Positions 17,459 through 20,162 of a stretch of DNA of 20,162 bases are shown here, in pieces. The DNA is taken from positions 1-20,162 of the forward strand of contig WLNX01000008.1 in assembly GCA_009699565.1 (NCBI GenBank), given 5' to 3'. Under the pieces are notes generated by a model. That model worked only from the letters and a program-made list of their open reading frames with translations. It was not told the DNA's origin and did no database searches. The translations under genes and the position numbers were made by a program. This stretch comes from Actinomycetota bacterium. GTDB taxonomy: Bacteria; Actinomycetota; Thermoleophilia; Solirubrobacterales; Solirubrobacteraceae. Each line of letters starts with the position of its first letter. Position 1 is the first letter of the stretch.

Positions 17459-18131
17459 GGAGTACGTACCCGACGCCTCTAACCGTGTGCAGCAGACGCG
17501 GTTCATCGTCAGCTTCGAGTTTGCGCCGAAGGTTGGAGACAAAGACTTCAATCGTGTTCGTGTCGGCGAAGGGGTCGTATCCCCAGATGTCCTCCAGCAG
17601 CTGTTGGCGGCTGATCACCACCTTCTGATTTCGAATCAGGTATTCGAGCAGTTCGAATTCCCGCTGAGTCAGGTCAACCCGGCGTTGCCCGCGTAGTACT
17701 TCGTAGGCGTCCGGATTGAGCGTGAGGTCCTCGAAGGTGATGCTTGCAGAGCCGCGTGGAGGCCTCCTGCGAAGCAGCGCTCGCAGCCGCGCAAGCAGCT
17801 CGTCGCGTTCAAAGGGCTTGACCAGGTAATCGTCGGCGCCGGCATCAAGACCTTCGACCTTTGATTCGGTGGCGTCGCGGGCTGTAAGCACCAGAATTGG
17901 GACGTCTCCCTGCTCGCGCAGCCGCCGGGCAACCTCGGCTCCGTCGAGCAGCGGCAGGCCAAGGTCGAGGACGACCAGATCCGGATTGAACGTCGAGGCG
18001 TGGGCGAGGGCACTCTCGCCGTCGCGGGCGATCTCGGTTGTGTAGCCGTCGATTCGAAGGATTCTCTGGACGACCTCGGCGATCGCCTCGTCATCTTCGA
18101 CGATAAGCACTCTTGCGGCTCGGTTGGACAT
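17451..18131 (-). CDS. OmpR/PhoB-family response regulator
   Basis: A 226-residue DNA-binding response regulator, partner of the kinase directly downstream. The receiver domain (about 6-118) has the acidic pair Asp13/Asp14, phospho-acceptor Asp56 in LVVLDLGLP, Thr83 and Lys105 in DDYLVKPF. The winged-helix domain (about 130-225) has LTQREFELLEYLIRN, the ISRQQLLEDIWGYD segment, and the recognition region TNTIEVFVSNLRRKLE, ending HTVRGVGYVLRV. It is complete and of normal length. Its stop overlaps the kinase start by eight bases, so the pair is co-expressed. The gene is divergent from ftsK, with only 76 bases between the starts. Confidence 0.95.
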   Translation of the reverse strand: MSNRAARVLIVEDDEAIAEVVQRILRIDGYTTEIARDGESALAHASTFNPDLVVLDLGLPLLDGAEVARRLREQGDVPILVLTARDATESKVEGLDAGADDYLVKPFERDELLARLRALLRRRPPRGSASITFEDLTLNPDAYEVLRGQRRVDLTQREFELLEYLIRNQKVVISRQQLLEDIWGYDPFADTNTIEVFVSNLRRKLEADDEPRLLHTVRGVGYVLRV

Positions 18132-18207
18132 GACTCAGCAAGGGTACGCGCTTACGTTTGCGGTACCTAAAGGGGCTTGGACGTCGGCGTCGAAGAGCGA
18201 TTAACCG
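18132..18207. promoter_or_regulatory. Divergent control region between the response regulator and ftsK
   Basis: A 76-base gap that must contain the promoters or translation signals for both diverging genes, unless they lie inside coding sequence. GGTAC occurs at 18143-18147 and again at 18162-18166, and the second copy is within the palindrome GGTACC (18162-18167), giving both a direct and an inverted repeat. TACG also repeats at 18145-18148 and 18153-18156. These could be a binding site for the neighbouring OmpR-type regulator, but the spacing is not diagnostic. No strong -35/-10 pair is seen on either strand. Confidence 0.35.
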
Positions 18208-20162
18208 ATGGCTACTACGAAGACAAAAGCCAAACCTCGCAGCAAGAGTGCGCCCAAGCGGAAGGTAACTGCAAAGCCGCAGGCCAAAACGCGCAACAAA
18301 CCGCGCAAGAGCCAGACCAAAGGGTTCAAGCTGTCCGAGCTCACTCAGCGCCAGCGCGACATGCTCGGGCTTGGCCTCGTCGCGCTCGCGCTGTTCGTCG
18401 CTTTCCCTCTCTATTCCGGAGGCGATGCGGGAATTGGCGGTGAGCAGTTTGTCGCCGGGCTCCGCTGGGTCTTCGGGCAGGTCGCCTATCTGATTCCGCC
18501 GGTCCTTGCTGTGAGCGGGCTCGTGCTCATTCTCCGTCCGGTCCTCCGCTTCCCGCAAACACTCCTCGCCGGGGGCATCTGCCTGCTCGCAGGGGCTGCC
18601 CTCGCGCTCGCGGCGGGGACTGGGGGAGCGGGAGCAGCGGGCGGACGCTCGCCGGCAATCGACGCTTCACAGTTCGGCGAGCGTGGAGGGGCGCTCGGCG
18701 ATATCGCGTACTACGCGACGGGGACGGTTGTGGGGGCTTTCGGGAGCCACATTCTCTCCGTCTTCCTCCTGCTTGCAGCCGTGCTCCTGCTTAGCGGGTT
18801 GTCGATCGCCTCCGTTGTGAAGCACGGCAGTCAGGGCCTGCGCGACCTCGTCGAGGTGGCAGTCAACGCATTGCGCGGGCTGTCCTCAATTGGCACCCGC
18901 TCTCAGCCGATTTCGCCGCCGGAGCCCGAGGGCTTCGAGCCGACCGTTCAGGCGCTGGCTCCCGTTGAGTTCTTTGACCTTGGCGCCGGCCTTGACGAGC
19001 CGACCCCCGAGGTTGCCGCAGAGGAGCCGGAGCTCACCGACGAAGCCGCTCCAGAGCCTCTGCCCGCAAAGCAGCGGAAGGCCCCGTCAAAGAAATCGAA
19101 GAGCGAGGCAGCCGCTGCGCCGACCGAGTTCATCCTGCCGGATGCCAACCTGCTCAAGCGGAGCTCGAAGAAGGGCGCAACCCCGGATACCGCAGATCAG
19201 GGCCGTGTTGCCGCTGCTCTGATCGAGGCCCTTCAACACCACCGGATTGACGCGACCCTCGTTGGGACGGTCTCGGGGCCACACATCACGCGCTACGAGC
19301 TGCGTCTCGCACCCGGCGTCAAGATGAACAAGATCGGTGCGCTAAAAGATGACCTCGCCTACGCACTCGCGGCCACCGATATCCGAATCCTTGCACCGAT
19401 CCCAGGCAAGCAGGCAGTCGGCGTGGAGGTCCCCAATCGCAAGCGCTTGGAAGTCACGCTCGGCGATGTTTTCCAAGACCTGCCGATCGACGCCAGCCCG
19501 CTCACGGTCTTCTTGGGCAAGGACGTTGGCGGACGCCCCGTTACCGCCGACCTTGCCCGCATGCCGCACCTGTTGATCGCCGGCACGACAGGTGCCGGCA
19601 AGTCCGGCGCTGTCAATGCGATGCTCAGTTCAATCCTGCTGCGCGCCACTCCCGAGCAGGTCCGCCTAGTCCTGGTCGATCCCAAGCAGGTAGAGCTCAA
19701 TCACTACGAGGCGATTCCGCACCTGCTGACTCCCGTCATAACCAGTCCGCGCATGGCCGCCAACGCGTTGGCGAACCTGGTTCGCGAGATGGAGTGGCGG
19801 TACGGAGTGATGTCGGTTGCCCGCACTCGGTCGCTGGAGGAGCTCAACAAGCACCGCGTTGGAGAGGGAGACGAACCGCTGCCCTACCTACTGTGCGTGA
19901 TCGACGAGCTCGCCGACCTGATGATGGTTGCGCCGGCCGACGTCGAAAACGCAGTAATTCGGCTCGCACAGAAGGCCCGCGCCGTCGGCATCCACCTGGT
20001 CCTTGCGACACAGAGTCCGAGGGTTGACGTAATCACCGGGATGATCAAGGCTAATGTGCCATCTCGCATTGCCTTCGCGGTTTCGAGCCAGACCGACTCC
20101 CGGGTGATTCTCGATCAGAACGGTGCTGAGAGCCTCCTCGGTCAGGGCGACATGCTCTTCTC
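18208..20162 (+). CDS. ftsK: DNA translocase FtsK/SpoIIIE family, 5' part (cut by window end)
   Basis: The first 651 codons of an FtsK translocase, which pumps chromosomal DNA at the septum and coordinates segregation with division; the frame is still open at the window end. A basic N-terminal tail (15 Lys/Arg in the first 40 residues) precedes four predicted membrane segments at about 52-70, 90-109, 118-137 and 172-203. An acidic/Pro-rich linker (about 230-320) leads to the alpha/beta motor. Walker A is GTTGAGKS (459-466) and Walker B is LLCVIDELADL with Asp566/Glu567; VLATQSPRVDVITG follows. ATG 18208 has a purine-rich GAAGAG upstream. In Actinobacteria ftsK normally follows rnj; here a two-component system lies between. 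The missing 3' end should contain the gamma DNA-recognition domain. Confidence 0.95.
   Translation, partial: MATTKTKAKPRSKSAPKRKVTAKPQAKTRNKPRKSQTKGFKLSELTQRQRDMLGLGLVALALFVAFPLYSGGDAGIGGEQFVAGLRWVFGQVAYLIPPVLAVSGLVLILRPVLRFPQTLLAGGICLLAGAALALAAGTGGAGAAGGRSPAIDASQFGERGGALGDIAYYATGTVVGAFGSHILSVFLLLAAVLLLSGLSIASVVKHGSQGLRDLVEVAVNALRGLSSIGTRSQPISPPEPEGFEPTVQALAPVEFFDLGAGLDEPTPEVAAEEPELTDEAAPEPLPAKQRKAPSKKSKSEAAAAPTEFILPDANLLKRSSKKGATPDTADQGRVAAALIEALQHHRIDATLVGTVSGPHITRYELRLAPGVKMNKIGALKDDLAYALAATDIRILAPIPGKQAVGVEVPNRKRLEVTLGDVFQDLPIDASPLTVFLGKDVGGRPVTADLARMPHLLIAGTTGAGKSGAVNAMLSSILLRATPEQVRLVLVDPKQVELNHYEAIPHLLTPVITSPRMAANALANLVREMEWRYGVMSVARTRSLEELNKHRVGEGDEPLPYLLCVIDELADLMMVAPADVENAVIRLAQKARAVGIHLVLATQSPRVDVITGMIKANVPSRIAFAVSSQTDSRVILDQNGAESLLGQGDMLF

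Overview
The window is GC-rich bacterial DNA, densely packed, with a gene order typical of Actinobacteria: rimP-nusA-infB-rbfA-(DHH phosphoesterase)-truB-ribF-rpsO ... pnp ... dapB-dapA-rnj ... ftsK. RNase J alongside PNPase, an IF2 with a long Pro/Ala/Lys-rich linker, frequent GTG starts and GTGA stop/start overlaps fit this. Some details (a short zinc-finger-like motif in NusA, no ylxR between nusA and infB, a shortened RibF nucleotide-binding region, an unusual DapA active-site context) suggest a deep branch such as Thermoleophilia (Solirubrobacterales-like). That placement is an inference from gene order and sequence style, with no search behind it.

Layout. 1-797: the 3' end of coaBC (coenzyme A synthesis) and a small TPR protein. 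798-930: a structured non-coding leader ending in a clear hairpin plus seven Ts, directly before rimP. 931-8994: the transcription/translation operon rimP, nusA, infB, rbfA, nrnA-like DHH phosphoesterase, truB, ribF, rpsO, all on the + strand with short gaps or overlaps. 8991-10474: a redox/accessory patch between rpsO and pnp, holding a peroxiredoxin coupled to rpsO, a convergent SRPBCC gene on the minus strand, and a DsbA-like thiol protein with a short C-terminus. 10475-10594: the pnp leader with inverted repeats next to the ribosome binding site. 10595-16067: pnp, dapB, dapA and rnj on the + strand. 16064-18131: a minus-strand two-component system (OmpR-type regulator, then sensor kinase) that converges on rnj with overlapping stop codons. 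18208-20162: the 5' part of ftsK, cut by the window end, divergent from the regulator.

How the genes work together. The first operon builds and tunes the gene-expression machinery: 30S maturation (RimP, RbfA), elongation and termination (NusA), initiation (IF2), tRNA pseudouridylation (TruB), nanoRNA/pAp turnover (DHH protein), flavin cofactors (RibF) and S15. PNPase and RNase J are the main RNA-decay enzymes. DapA and DapB supply diaminopimelate for peptidoglycan and lysine, and FtsK links chromosome segregation to division.

Most of the window is conserved housekeeping DNA. I found no mobile element, CRISPR array, tRNA or rRNA. The points most worth a second look are the rimP leader (a possible NusA-responsive attenuator), the Cys3His motif inserted in NusA, the pnp leader with alternative pairings around its Shine-Dalgarno sequence, the redox patch inserted between rpsO and pnp, and the two-component system inserted between rnj and ftsK.
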